Assembly (NCBI RefSeq): GCF_003711225.1 | Contig: NZ_CP031031.1 | Span: 29,031-93,030 of the forward strand | Reading direction: 5' to 3' | Length of the DNA: 64,000 bases | Source of the DNA: Runella sp. SP2 | Lineage (GTDB): Bacteria; Bacteroidota; Bacteroidia; Cytophagales; Spirosomataceae | In this document: positions 17,501 through 27,044 of the stretch, piece after piece | Numbering within the stretch: the first letter of the stretch is position 1 | Layout: every line of letters starts with the position of its first letter | The notes under the pieces: model-generated | Seen by the model: only the letters and a program-made list of their open reading frames with translations | Told to the model about the DNA's origin: nothing | Databases searched by the model: none | Program-made: the position numbers and the translations under genes

Positions 17501-17964
17501 AGGAGCCTGACCTCATTGAGCCCAAACTACGTGAACTGACGGAAAAGCTTAAAACAGCCCTGAATGGGTCGAAAAAAGCATATACCGAGTTGTATGACCT
17601 GAAAATGAGCGAGCTCAAAAGCAATGACTATTTTAAACAGCTTTCGGACACCCAGCAAAATGCTATTTTAAACAATCATCAGCTGCTGGCAAAACCCGAA
17701 ATAAAAGCTTTAGATGCTCAGGGGCTGCTAAACCACCTCCAAAGAGAATCCCTAAACAACTGGAAGACCAAAATTGCCGCCTTACCTGGGCAGTTTCAGT
17801 CGGCTCTTGAGGAAGCTATTCAATTAGCTGCACCAAAAGCAGTGACATATAGTTTGCCGCGCAAAACCATCAACACAACCGCTGAAATTGAAGAGTATCT
17901 AACGGATCTTAAAGAAAAGTTGGAAGAACTTCTTACAAACTCTGGTTCAATCATTCTGAAATAA
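14536..17964 (+). CDS. brxC: BrxC, BREX P-loop ATPase
   Basis: A 1142-residue ATPase. I place the start at the ATG at 14536 (MKNKELFSLNPDDNNLMNDG), as the upstream GTG at 14491 overlaps brxB and the extension lacks family features. Walker A is GFFGSGKS (76-83) and Walker B is VVLDE with D267-E268. The phrase KTFVCEGEYQKGIYRILDTY is typical of BrxC. The C-terminal half is a long helical region (LREL, KLKTALNGSKKAYTELYDLK). BrxC is a large ORC/Cdc6-like ATPase core to all BREX types, required for phage exclusion and host methylation. The pglX ATG overlaps its stop (TAATG). Confidence 0.93.
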   Translation: MKNKELFSLNPDDNNLMNDGVVEINTAKDDKGQKIIRHELKTFVCEGEYQKGIYRILDTYLKHIEQPKQPAVWVSGFFGSGKSHLVKMLGYFWEDFKLDNGDTARTIKPLPDDVNDLLIELERKQKINGRLSVSGTLKDFPSPDIRYSFLQLLLNALGLPQQYHLFKFIYWTKQEGIHDGLKSLIEAQGKDFKKEYENLFVSTPIAKAILELKPEFAENEAKVKENFKVNFKRFDSINREQLIDTIKSEILPMFFGDKIPLTIVVLDEVQQFIGQDGDKSIDLQNLAQDICSSFDGKFLLIGTGQNALSETSLLQRLQDRFTVKVSLSDTDVETVTRKTVLEKKPSVINEIDKKLDAALGEISRNLSGTDFGYVTADRATLVADYPILPSTRKFWKKILQAIDTAGTAGQLRSQLRIVDESIKKVADKELGYIVPADLIFEQKQSQLLQNALLLNETNNLIESLKAKGGDSALEGRILSAVFMIDQLPKDTSGKRFKSDENSIAELLFDNLNESSDKFRTKVKELIKKLVEEKVLMPVDDEYKLQTKVGSEWEQTYKAQEAKITNSGEDQIQQLRKERIIAYFKEKTKTVNILQGVSKQKRDFDIWDKETRPATDNKLNIWVRDGWFENDSTVLDEIRAEGADAPLAYAFVKKLRDPELRSEIIKYLAAGLTLNTKGLPSSLEGEQAKKSMETRRALAKAAIDELIDRICKESIVYLAGGNKVENGSIRDNIEEALNNIADRQFTDFKNKGDFKDWDKALTKGLSNDPDALKRIGWDKEAKDHPVAVEILRFIGNNTKQGKEIRSHFTKAPYGWSQDAIDTIIVMLKNTEHISTPEPNLNQSKIAGAVFKKEVHTLSASEKIKLRRLYQEAGISCKSGEEFLHSNSFLKKLKDLAENISGDAPKPEPIDIRFLKNIENLDGNERLVRIVEEQADLKEKYLAWAQQADIVRQREPNWLLLSKLSSYANDADTEKLKAEIDAIREDRLLLQEPDLIEPKLRELTEKLKTALNGSKKAYTELYDLKMSELKSNDYFKQLSDTQQNAILNNHQLLAKPEIKALDAQGLLNHLQRESLNNWKTKIAALPGQFQSALEEAIQLAAPKAVTYSLPRKTINTTAEIEEYLTDLKEKLEELLTNSGSIILK

Positions 17965-20900
17965 TGCCCGTTCTTACCTCACTACAGCGTAATACTTTAG
18001 AAACTGCCGTCAAAAAAGCCCGCAAGCTTGCGGAAGAAGGGGCTAAAAATGCCCTGCAAGCGTTGGCAGTGGATCAAACGGAGTCTTTTGCTCACCTGAA
18101 TCCTGACCAAAAATTGCTGCGAAACCGACTCCGCAGTAAAGCAAGATTGATGGGTGACGAACTGCCCGCTACGGGAGAACAACAGCTCCATCATTTGATA
18201 TACGAGCTTGCGTATGAGTACTGGCACAAAATGCTTTTTGCTAAATTTTTGGAAGCCAACGACTTATTGATGCACCCTGACGGCGTAGCAGTTACGTTGG
18301 AGGAATGCGAAGAACTGGCAAATGAAGAAGGTTTTACCGACAAATGGGATGCCGCTGCTACCTACGCCTCCAAAATGCTACCGGCCATTTTTCGACCCGA
18401 AGACCCGCTCATTCAGATAAGTTACGCCAGCAATGACCGTATCAATTTGGAGACTATTCTTGATAACCTCGATAACGATATTTTTACCGCCGACGATGCC
18501 TTGGGCTGGGTGTATCAGTTTTGGCAAAGTGAAGCCAAAGCTATCATCAATGCGAGCGGAGATAAAATAAACGGTGAAACGCTCCCTGCCGTTACCCAGT
18601 TGTTTACCGAGCCTTACATGGTTCATTTTCTCATTGATAATACCCTTGGTGCTTGGTGGGTAAGCCGAAACCCGGGCATAAAGCCTCCCGTGAGTTTTGA
18701 CTATTTACGTTTTTCGGACGACGGCACACCCGCCGCTGGGAACTTTGAAGGCTGGCCCGATAAAACCGCCGCTGTTACTTCCTTAGACCCCTGCATGGGA
18801 AGTGGGCACTTTATCGGCGCTTTGTTTTCAGTATTTGCTCCGCTGCGTATGTACGAAGAAGGGCTGAGCAAAGAGCAGGCCACTGACAAAGTGATTGCCG
18901 AAAACCTGCACGGATTGGAATTAGATGCTCGCTGTACCCAAATAGCGGCTTTTAACCTGGCACTGACCGCCTGGAAGTTCTGCGGACAGTACAAAGAATT
19001 GCCTGAAATGAATTTGGCGTGTAGTGGCATTGCTCCCAAAGGAAAAAAAGAAGATTGGGTGAAATTGGTAGACAAAGAATCAGATGCCAATCAAAAAACG
19101 AGGTTGAAAAACGGTATGGAGTTTCTCTATGACCATTTTCAACTCGCCCCCGAATTGGGGAGCTTACTCGACCCTTCAACAATCAAAGCCGATATGTACA
19201 TTGCGGGCTTTGAAGAGTTAAAGCCAATACTTATAAAGGCATTGGAAGGAGAAGCCGACAAAGACCAGATTGAGCGTGGGGTAATGGCCGCAGGGATTGC
19301 AAAAGCGGGGCAGTTGTTATCAAAAAAATACATTCTACAGATTACGAATGTGCCTTATTTGTCACGTGGTAAACAGGACAAGGCAATGGCCGACTATTGT
19401 GGAAAAAATTATCCAGAGGCCAAAGGTGATTTAGCTACTGTTTTCTTAGAAAAGATGCTGAAATCAAATACCAAAGGGGGGATTTCATGCAGTGTAATAC
19501 CTCAAAACTGGCTTTTTTTGACATCATATAAAAAGTTTAGAGAAAAATTCTTAAAGAATGAAAGCTGGGGTATTGTGGCGCGATTGGGGGCAAAAAGCTT
19601 TCAGACGCCCATGTGGGATTTTAATGTAATGCTGATAAGTATTCAGCATCAAAAACCGACTCAAACACAGAAATTGATAGGGTTTGATGTATCAGAAGCC
19701 CCCAATGCAACTGCCAAGGACGATACTTTGAAAACCGTCAATTTTCAAAGTGTAAATCAGTTAGAGCAATTAAAAAATCCAGATGCAAGGGTGGTTATTG
19801 GACAAGACAACGAAACAGTTAGACTAAGCGAGTATGCGATTTCACCAAATGGGATGCATGGAGGAGATTCACCAAGGTTTCGTTTTTTTCTATGGGAGCT
19901 TAGCTCCATAACTCATGATTGGAGAAAACTACAAAATACTGTTAAAGGCAGTATTTTATATGGAGGTAGAGACAGTATCTTTTATTGGCCTGAAAAAGGT
20001 AAAATTCATAATGAAAATAAAAATGCGAGGATACAAGGTGATATAGCTTGGGGAAAGAAGGGTGTTACAATCAGTTTAATTGGAAATTTAAGTCCAACAC
20101 TCTACAAAGGTGATTTTTTTGATATTAGCTGTTCGCCAATTGTTCCCAAAAATCAAGAACACCTCCCCGCTATTTGGTGTTTTTGTTCCTCCCCTCAATT
20201 TAATGAAGAAGTAAGAAAAATCGACCAAAAGCTAAACGTCACGAATGCAACGTTAGTCAAAGTACCATTCGATTTGGAATACTGGCAAAAAGTGGCGGAT
20301 GAACAATACCCCCATGGTCTTCCCAAGCCTTATAGTAATGATGTTACCCAATGGCTATTTCATGGGCATCCGGAGCAAAGCGATAATCCCTTACAGGTAG
20401 CGGTCGCCCGTATGATAGGTTACCGTTGGCCCGCCGAGAGTGATACCGAAATGGAACTGTCGGAGGAGGCCAGGTACTTAATTGAGACCATTAAAGCTTT
20501 TGATCACCTTACTGATGAGGATGGGATTTTGTGTATTCCTCCCGTCAACGGAGAGCTGTCCGCCTCCGAAAGGCTACGTTCTTACCTGCAAGCCGTTTAC
20601 GGTGAATTTTGGGCAAATAACACCATCAGTCAGTTGTTGGCAAAGGAAGGCTCCACCAAAACCAACCTCGAAGAGTGGTTTAGAGAGGAGTTTTTTGAGC
20701 AGCACAACCGTTTGTTTCAAAACCGTCCCTTCATCTGGCACATTTGGGATGGTCGCAAAGATGGCTTTGCCGCTTTGGTCAACTACCATAAACTCAATAA
20801 AGAAAACCTCCAACGCCTCATCTTCACTTACCTCGGAGATTGGATTCGTCAGTGCGAAGCCAAAAAGAAAGCGGGAGAAAGCGGTGCCGAGGGGCTGCTG

Positions 20901-21200
20901 AGTGCTGCCACCAAACTCAAAGAAAAACTCGAAGCCATTCTGGAAGGCGAAGCTCCCTACGATGTATTTGTTCGCTGGAAACCCTTAGCCCAACAGCCCA
21001 TCGGCTGGGAACCAGACCTCAACGATGGCGTTCGGCTCAACATTCGTCCGTTCATCACCGCCGATATTTTACGCAAAAAGCCTAATATTAAATGGGGTAT
21101 TGACCGAGGCAAAAATCCTCCTGGCGCTCCCTGGGGCGAAGTGAGAGATAATGACGTACATTTGAGTTTGGAGGAGAAGCAAAGAAGTAGGAATGAATAA
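17964..21200 (+). CDS. pglX: PglX, BREX adenine-N6 methyltransferase
   Basis: A 1078-residue methyltransferase. SAM-binding motif I is DPCMGSGHF (275-283). The catalytic motif IV position reads NVPY (462-465), in ITNVPYLSRGKQ, instead of the textbook NPPY. The stretch from about residue 455 to 740 (19330-20200) is more A+T-rich than both flanks, and it includes the likely target-recognition region. PglX marks host DNA at a non-palindromic site and is part of restriction. The N-terminal region with YELAYEYWHKMLFAKFLEAN is typical. It overlaps brxC by one base and mcrB by eight. No frameshift or phase-variable homopolymer was noticed. Confidence 0.93.
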   Translation: MPVLTSLQRNTLETAVKKARKLAEEGAKNALQALAVDQTESFAHLNPDQKLLRNRLRSKARLMGDELPATGEQQLHHLIYELAYEYWHKMLFAKFLEANDLLMHPDGVAVTLEECEELANEEGFTDKWDAAATYASKMLPAIFRPEDPLIQISYASNDRINLETILDNLDNDIFTADDALGWVYQFWQSEAKAIINASGDKINGETLPAVTQLFTEPYMVHFLIDNTLGAWWVSRNPGIKPPVSFDYLRFSDDGTPAAGNFEGWPDKTAAVTSLDPCMGSGHFIGALFSVFAPLRMYEEGLSKEQATDKVIAENLHGLELDARCTQIAAFNLALTAWKFCGQYKELPEMNLACSGIAPKGKKEDWVKLVDKESDANQKTRLKNGMEFLYDHFQLAPELGSLLDPSTIKADMYIAGFEELKPILIKALEGEADKDQIERGVMAAGIAKAGQLLSKKYILQITNVPYLSRGKQDKAMADYCGKNYPEAKGDLATVFLEKMLKSNTKGGISCSVIPQNWLFLTSYKKFREKFLKNESWGIVARLGAKSFQTPMWDFNVMLISIQHQKPTQTQKLIGFDVSEAPNATAKDDTLKTVNFQSVNQLEQLKNPDARVVIGQDNETVRLSEYAISPNGMHGGDSPRFRFFLWELSSITHDWRKLQNTVKGSILYGGRDSIFYWPEKGKIHNENKNARIQGDIAWGKKGVTISLIGNLSPTLYKGDFFDISCSPIVPKNQEHLPAIWCFCSSPQFNEEVRKIDQKLNVTNATLVKVPFDLEYWQKVADEQYPHGLPKPYSNDVTQWLFHGHPEQSDNPLQVAVARMIGYRWPAESDTEMELSEEARYLIETIKAFDHLTDEDGILCIPPVNGELSASERLRSYLQAVYGEFWANNTISQLLAKEGSTKTNLEEWFREEFFEQHNRLFQNRPFIWHIWDGRKDGFAALVNYHKLNKENLQRLIFTYLGDWIRQCEAKKKAGESGAEGLLSAATKLKEKLEAILEGEAPYDVFVRWKPLAQQPIGWEPDLNDGVRLNIRPFITADILRKKPNIKWGIDRGKNPPGAPWGEVRDNDVHLSLEEKQRSRNE

Positions 21201-23472
21201 TGAATATTTTATGGCAAAAACTTTAATTGCGCGTTTAGAGAAATTAGATCAATATGATGAAAATACCTCAACTATTATCTGGCAAAACACTATTGCTGGT
21301 AGGTGGGCTGAGATTTACAGTAAACTTGAGGAAGGAGATACTGCGCTTTTTCTTTCGGGTAGTAATTTGGTAATTGGAGAGTACTCAGAGGCAACCCCTG
21401 AAGTTTCGATCCAAATAAAAAATGTAAGAAAAATAGCCCTTAAAGGAGATGACTTTTTAAGGTTAAATGCCGCTTATCCCGAAAAATTATCTCGGGTAAA
21501 AGGCGCTTTTCAACCTTTCCTGTCACCTGTTCCTATTGATGTTAATTTAATCTTCCAAGAGGCTACTGATAATCAACTCATATCTTTTTTTATTGTCAAA
21601 GAAGGGAGTTTAGATAGTATCAAAACCCATTTAAAGGAAAATGATCGGGTAATTTCAATAAACGATCAAAATGTATTTATTGATTTTTTCCTATATGACG
21701 GACTAAATTTAAACTCCTATAATACTGGGGCAGGCCTCTTTAATATCAGAAATAAGAATTTACAGGAAATTTTACAAATTCATACCTCTGCTATTAAAAA
21801 GGATGCAAAAAGAGACTCAAATAATGTGACAAGTGTCAATAAAATTATAAAAACCCTAAGTATTGAGGATTATTATAAGTTCAGAAGCTTCAGCGAATAC
21901 TATAATATTGTTCACAATAAAAAGCTTTATCTAAACTTAACTGATAGTGAAGAAGATGAGGCTGATGACTTACCCGATGATGTTGAAGACTACTTTTATA
22001 AAAGCATTATGCCATTAAATTCAATACTTTACGGCCCTCCCGGCACGGGTAAAACCTTCTATAGCATTACCCATGCTGTTGCCATTGTTGAAAATAAAAC
22101 CCCTGAAGTAATCGGTTCAGAAGACAGGAAAGATGTCAAAGCCCGCTTTGACCAATACATTAGAGAAGGGCAAATCGTATTTTGTACTTTTCATCAAAGC
22201 ATGGGGTATGAGGATTTTATTGAAGGAATCAAACCTGTGGAACCCACCACCGAAAACGAAGAACTGTCGTATGCGGTAGAAGACGGTATTTTCAAAAAGC
22301 TGTGTGTTGAAGCCGCATTTTCTTTCGTACAGCAAAAGCCAACAGCAGAAACAAAAGAAATAGTAGATTTTTCCACCCAATACGACCTTTATATAAATTT
22401 CTTACATGAGTGTTTTTCAGAAGTTGACAGTATTGATTTAATGACAAAAAGTGGTGGAAAGATTTACATTAAAAACATATCACCAAATAATAATATACAC
22501 GTTAGCCATAAAGAAAGCAGCAAAAGCTATACAATTTCCAAAACAAGACTTAGCAAGCTTTCACATGCCTTCCCAAACCTAAATAAGATTGAAAACATAA
22601 ACGATGAATTTAGGGCTGTAATTGGAGGCAGTAATTCTTCGGCGTATTGGGCAGTTCTGAACGGTTTTAGAAAATATAATTCTGAACATCCCAGGGGGAC
22701 TGTAAAAGAAATCACCGATAAGAGATTCTCTTATGACGAAAAAGCAGAAATTATAGAAGCTTTAACAGAAGAGGATTATAAAGTTGAAACCCCAAAAAAC
22801 TTCGTAATCATCATTGATGAAATCAACCGAGGGAATGTGTCACAAATTTTCGGGGAACTCATCACACTCATTGAAGATGACAAACGATTAGGTAAAGATG
22901 AATCGCTGACTGCTTTGCTGCCTTATTCAAAAAAACGCTTCGGTGTTCCCCCCAACGTGTACATCATCGGTACAATGAATACTGCCGATAGAAGTGTAGA
23001 GGCATTGGATACCGCTTTACGAAGGAGATTTGCGTTTATTCCGAAAATGCCCGAGGAAACCAAACTTCAACCAACGGAAGATGGAATCAACCTGGCAGCT
23101 ATGCTTACCTCCATCAACAATAGGCTAAAAGTGCTTAAAGACGCCGACCACACCATCGGTCACGCCTGGCTATGGAACGTAAAGACTATCAAGGATTTAC
23201 AAGCGGTATTTGGCAATAAAATTCTGCCATTGTTACAGGAATACTTCTACAATGATTTTGAAAAATTAGGGTTAGTACTTGGCGATAATTTCTTTCAACA
23301 GTCACAACCTATTTCAAGTACTATTTTCGCTTCTTTTTCGGGAGGAAACGGTTTGGCAAGCCAATACGACCAAACATGGCAATATCAATTAAAAAAGCCG
23401 CATGAATTAACAGTTGCTGATTTTCAATCATTGTATTTGTCTAATAATAGGAAGGTTAATGAGTCTCAATAA
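21193..23472 (+). CDS. mcrB: McrB-like GTPase of a type IV restriction system
   Basis: A 759-residue protein; the start is 21193 or the ATG at 21211 (MAKTLIARL). The N-terminal ~270 residues are a divergent, A+T-rich region expected to recognise DNA. The AAA+ domain has Walker A GPPGTGKT (281-288), IIIDEINRG with D542-E543, and the McrB signature TMNTADRS (594-601) followed by LDTALRRRFAF. Between Walker A and B (about residues 395-530) there is an A+T-rich insertion. McrB hexamers use GTP to translocate and activate the McrC nuclease on modified DNA. It overlaps pglX by eight bases and mcrC by 14, so it is part of the BREX transcription unit. Confidence 0.9.
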   Translation: MNNEYFMAKTLIARLEKLDQYDENTSTIIWQNTIAGRWAEIYSKLEEGDTALFLSGSNLVIGEYSEATPEVSIQIKNVRKIALKGDDFLRLNAAYPEKLSRVKGAFQPFLSPVPIDVNLIFQEATDNQLISFFIVKEGSLDSIKTHLKENDRVISINDQNVFIDFFLYDGLNLNSYNTGAGLFNIRNKNLQEILQIHTSAIKKDAKRDSNNVTSVNKIIKTLSIEDYYKFRSFSEYYNIVHNKKLYLNLTDSEEDEADDLPDDVEDYFYKSIMPLNSILYGPPGTGKTFYSITHAVAIVENKTPEVIGSEDRKDVKARFDQYIREGQIVFCTFHQSMGYEDFIEGIKPVEPTTENEELSYAVEDGIFKKLCVEAAFSFVQQKPTAETKEIVDFSTQYDLYINFLHECFSEVDSIDLMTKSGGKIYIKNISPNNNIHVSHKESSKSYTISKTRLSKLSHAFPNLNKIENINDEFRAVIGGSNSSAYWAVLNGFRKYNSEHPRGTVKEITDKRFSYDEKAEIIEALTEEDYKVETPKNFVIIIDEINRGNVSQIFGELITLIEDDKRLGKDESLTALLPYSKKRFGVPPNVYIIGTMNTADRSVEALDTALRRRFAFIPKMPEETKLQPTEDGINLAAMLTSINNRLKVLKDADHTIGHAWLWNVKTIKDLQAVFGNKILPLLQEYFYNDFEKLGLVLGDNFFQQSQPISSTIFASFSGGNGLASQYDQTWQYQLKKPHELTVADFQSLYLSNNRKVNESQ

Positions 23473-24736
23473 GCCCATATTGGTATTTGAGCATAGCCTG
23501 CTCTCTATTGGTGATGAAGGGTTTACACGTCATCACTGGGAGGCATTGGGCTGGTACAACGAAAAGCACAGAGGCTGTTTTTTTAGTCTTACTCCCAAAG
23601 GGGTAAAGTTTAATCAGTATGTGGGCGTTATTCAGGTTGGCAATATAACCATCGAAATTTTGCCAAAAATCAGTCGAACCGTTGAAAAAAGAGATCAACA
23701 AAAATGGCAAAAAGTACTGATTGATATGCTCAGGGAGTGCAGTTGGATGCAAATCCACGCTCAGGAAAAAGCGGCATTGCGTTTTAGACCGAACAGTATT
23801 TTAGAAGCCTATTTGGAGCTTTTTATCCGCGAATGTGAAGACTTGATCAGACAGGGACTTATTAAAAAATACCGAACGGCTGCTGATAATTGCAGTGCTC
23901 TCAAAGGAAAGCTGCTTTTCCATAAGCAGATTCAGGTAAATGCAGTCCATAAAGAGCGCTTTTATACCCAACATCAGGTATTTGACCGGGATAATATCTT
24001 TAATCAACTACTTTTAAAAGCGCTGAGGCTTATTCCCAAAGTAACCCAAAGTCCATTCTTGAAGGACCGAGTATCTACGCTTTTAATGTCATTCCCTGAG
24101 TTGTCAGACATCACTGCTACTACGGAAATATTCCAAAAATTGGTATTTGATCGAAAGTCAGCGCCTTATCGGGAAGCTATTGAAATTGCAGCCATGTTAT
24201 TGTTAAATTATCGACCTGACATCAGTTCGGGGCAAAATCATGTATTGGCCATCCTGTTTGACATGAACGACTTATGGGAGGAGTATATCTTTCGGCAGTT
24301 GTACAAAAATAAACCGCCGGAGTGGAGTATAAAATCACAAAATTCAAGGAAATTTTGGAAACTAAGCGGTAACATCAATGCAAAAACAGTCCGCCCTGAC
24401 ATTGTATTACAAAACCTTGATGATAAGAACTCAGTGGTATTGGATACAAAATGGAAGCTGCCCGACAACAATATTCCCGCAGATGCGGACTTAAAACAGA
24501 TGTTTGTCTATAATGAATACTGGGAAGCCAAAAATTCATTGTTAGTGTATCCCAATACAGTTTATACGGAGGCTCCCATTTACCATAGCGGAACATTTGA
24601 AAAAAAAGGAGGATCAGAGCCATCTCATCACTGTGGTATAATGAAGATAGCGGTCCTTGATAAAGACAATAAGTATTTAGATAAGACTGTAGGAAAGCGG
24701 ATCAAAGATTTCCTGGAAAAAGTAATAATGAAATGA
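23459..24736 (+). CDS. mcrC: McrC-like nuclease subunit
   Basis: A 425-residue protein from the ATG at 23459, which has an AGGAAGG sequence 5' to it. The longer reading from 23414 adds 15 residues overlapping mcrB and is less likely. The N-terminal part has the McrC pattern GVIQVGNITIEILPKI. The C-terminal PD-(D/E)xK nuclease shows RPDIVLQ (D314) and VVLDTKWK (D329, K331). It pairs with McrB to cleave DNA carrying modified cytosine. Its stop overlaps the pglZ start (ATGA), so it is translationally coupled into the BREX operon. Confidence 0.9.
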   Translation: MSLNKPILVFEHSLLSIGDEGFTRHHWEALGWYNEKHRGCFFSLTPKGVKFNQYVGVIQVGNITIEILPKISRTVEKRDQQKWQKVLIDMLRECSWMQIHAQEKAALRFRPNSILEAYLELFIRECEDLIRQGLIKKYRTAADNCSALKGKLLFHKQIQVNAVHKERFYTQHQVFDRDNIFNQLLLKALRLIPKVTQSPFLKDRVSTLLMSFPELSDITATTEIFQKLVFDRKSAPYREAIEIAAMLLLNYRPDISSGQNHVLAILFDMNDLWEEYIFRQLYKNKPPEWSIKSQNSRKFWKLSGNINAKTVRPDIVLQNLDDKNSVVLDTKWKLPDNNIPADADLKQMFVYNEYWEAKNSLLVYPNTVYTEAPIYHSGTFEKKGGSEPSHHCGIMKIAVLDKDNKYLDKTVGKRIKDFLEKVIMK

Positions 24737-27033
24737 CTAACAGTATTTACGACAAGGTAGTAAAGGCATTAAACCAAGCCAAGCAACACAATGGGAATGT
24801 GATGGTAAAGCCGGAGGTAATTCTCTGGCTGGACCCCGAGTCGGTTTGGGCCTCGGTTATCCCAACACTACAGGAATCCTTTCCTGCATTATTGATTTAT
24901 GGCATCTATGAGCCGGCCAAACGACAGGGGCCTGCCATTTGGATAAAGTGTATGGTAGCTAAAACCTTGCCCGAAGCAAATTGGAGTGATACTGAAGTGC
25001 CTATCATTTATTTGCCAGGTATCTCAAAAAATGAGTTAAAAAACATCCAAAATGCTGGTTTAGATTTTCAGCCTTTAATTGAGTACCAATATACTGGTAC
25101 CATATTTACCCAAGAAAATGGAAAAGAATGGACGATCAATGCCTTTCTGCAAAATTCGAGCATTGGATTAGGGATGAAAGTTTCACAGGACAGCTCTACT
25201 AAATATGCGTTAGTAAAAGCGTTGCCGTCCATTTTTCAAGACCCAGAAGTTTTGATTGGCAGAACCATCATTGACGCAGAGTACCTTAACAATCAACTGT
25301 TTCCGAATATTACTCCCACTATTCTCAAATGGATTTGCAAGGGAGATTCTGAATTGTTGAGCTTGGATGTAGGAAAAAGAGAGGTGTTTTACAACCTGTG
25401 CAAATCGCAATACGATTTTGAGCCCGATTATAAAAATATCGTTGCTATCGTCGAAAAATTAGGCTCGCAAAAAAATGCATGGAAATACGTGTGGCAGCAA
25501 TACGCCAATGCTCCTAAAAAATTCCCCGAAATACAGGAATATCTCCGATTGGCCAAACCTGCAATGTTTGCCATCCCCGAGGAAAGCTGGCCTCAAATAA
25601 ACGAAGAGAAAGAAGAAGAGCTTCGTAAAGCATTAACGGCAGTTTCTAAACTTTTACCCAAAGAAACAGTCGCTAAATTTAAATTACTGGAATCACAACA
25701 CGGGTTTCGTCGACAGTGGGTATGGGCAGAACTTGGGCAGGCACCCTTAGCCAATGCACTGGTTTTTTTAAAGATAATGGCCGAAAAAGCCAACGAAGCC
25801 TATCCATTCTCTTCTATCAGTGATTTGAAAGAATATTATATCTCTTCGGGTTATCAGGTAGATCAAGCCATGCGAAAAGCACTGTCGGCCGTAAAATCCG
25901 AAAAAGACAAAGAAGTTATTAAAAGCCTTATTTCATCCATCTATAAACCGTGGCTGGAAACAATAACCCTAAAATTTCAGTCCTTAGTTGAGAAAGATAC
26001 CTCCATTTTTACAAACCAGTCAGCTCAGTCAGAATCTGAATCCTTTGTCTTATTTGTCGATGCTTTTCGATTTGAACTGGCGAAGGAATTTGTAACTATC
26101 TTAACCGAGAAAAGATATAAGGTGGCTATAGAAGCAGGCTGGTCGGCTATTCCCAGTCTTACGCCTACGGCAAAACCCAACGTTTCGCCTATGGCCCCTG
26201 ATGTTTCAACCGAAAGTATATTCAATGATTTTCGACCTCAGTTAAAGTCCAATAAGAGCGTCCTAACTCCCGTTTTCAGAGAAGCTTTAGCCGCAAACAA
26301 TTTTGTAAATGTAACTTCTGCCGCCGATATTATTCCGGGTCAAAATCATTGGCAGGAAATCGGCGATATTGACACTAAAGGACATGAAGAGCAGTCGGGG
26401 ATGGTAAAACGCATAGACGAGTTATTTGAACAGGTACTTGAAATCATTGAAACGGCATTTCAGAAAGGGATAAAGAAAATAAAGGTTGTTACCGACCATG
26501 GATGGCTGTTGTTACCTGGTGGATTACCCAAAGAAGAACTAAAGAAAGATTTGACCGAAACCCGCTGGGGGCGCTGCGCCCTGATAAAAGAAGGTGCCAA
26601 AACGGATTTAATGTACTTACCCTGGCGCTGGAACAAATCCATATTGATTGCCTATGCACCGGGAATCTCATTTTTTAAGCGCAATGAGGAATATGCCCAC
26701 GGAGGCATATCTCTCCATGAATGCCTGATACCAACATTATTTATTGAAAACCCGTATTCAGCCGTCATCAGTGCCAAGATAAAAGAGATAAAATGGGTAA
26801 ATCTGAAATGTGTCATCAATACAGAAGATGTTCCTGATGGCTATTTGGTGGATATTCGCACAAGATACAATGATGCCAATTCTTCTATCGTATTGTCTTC
26901 CAATAAGTCAATAAAGGGTAATAAAATATCTTTGATGGTAGATGATGGAGCAGAATCACAAGCTGCCGTTATTGTATTGATGGATGAAAAAGAAATGATT
27001 CTTGATAAAACAACGACGATGGTCGGTGAATAA
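24733..27033 (+). CDS. pglZ: PglZ, BREX alkaline-phosphatase-fold protein
   Basis: A 766-residue protein. The PglZ domain occupies the C-terminal half, with metal-binding residues in FVDAFRFELA (D443) and VVTDHGWLLLPGG (D588, H589). The N-terminal half starts ILWLDPESVWASVIP, common in type 1 BREX PglZ. PglZ is the signature gene of BREX; it has an alkaline phosphatase fold, probably acting as a nuclease or phosphodiesterase in the complex. It overlaps mcrC by four bases and lies 11 bases before brxL. Length is normal for type 1 (about 800). Confidence 0.93.
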   Translation: MTNSIYDKVVKALNQAKQHNGNVMVKPEVILWLDPESVWASVIPTLQESFPALLIYGIYEPAKRQGPAIWIKCMVAKTLPEANWSDTEVPIIYLPGISKNELKNIQNAGLDFQPLIEYQYTGTIFTQENGKEWTINAFLQNSSIGLGMKVSQDSSTKYALVKALPSIFQDPEVLIGRTIIDAEYLNNQLFPNITPTILKWICKGDSELLSLDVGKREVFYNLCKSQYDFEPDYKNIVAIVEKLGSQKNAWKYVWQQYANAPKKFPEIQEYLRLAKPAMFAIPEESWPQINEEKEEELRKALTAVSKLLPKETVAKFKLLESQHGFRRQWVWAELGQAPLANALVFLKIMAEKANEAYPFSSISDLKEYYISSGYQVDQAMRKALSAVKSEKDKEVIKSLISSIYKPWLETITLKFQSLVEKDTSIFTNQSAQSESESFVLFVDAFRFELAKEFVTILTEKRYKVAIEAGWSAIPSLTPTAKPNVSPMAPDVSTESIFNDFRPQLKSNKSVLTPVFREALAANNFVNVTSAADIIPGQNHWQEIGDIDTKGHEEQSGMVKRIDELFEQVLEIIETAFQKGIKKIKVVTDHGWLLLPGGLPKEELKKDLTETRWGRCALIKEGAKTDLMYLPWRWNKSILIAYAPGISFFKRNEEYAHGGISLHECLIPTLFIENPYSAVISAKIKEIKWVNLKCVINTEDVPDGYLVDIRTRYNDANSSIVLSSNKSIKGNKISLMVDDGAESQAAVIVLMDEKEMILDKTTTMVGE

Positions 27034-27044
27034 AATAGATAGAC

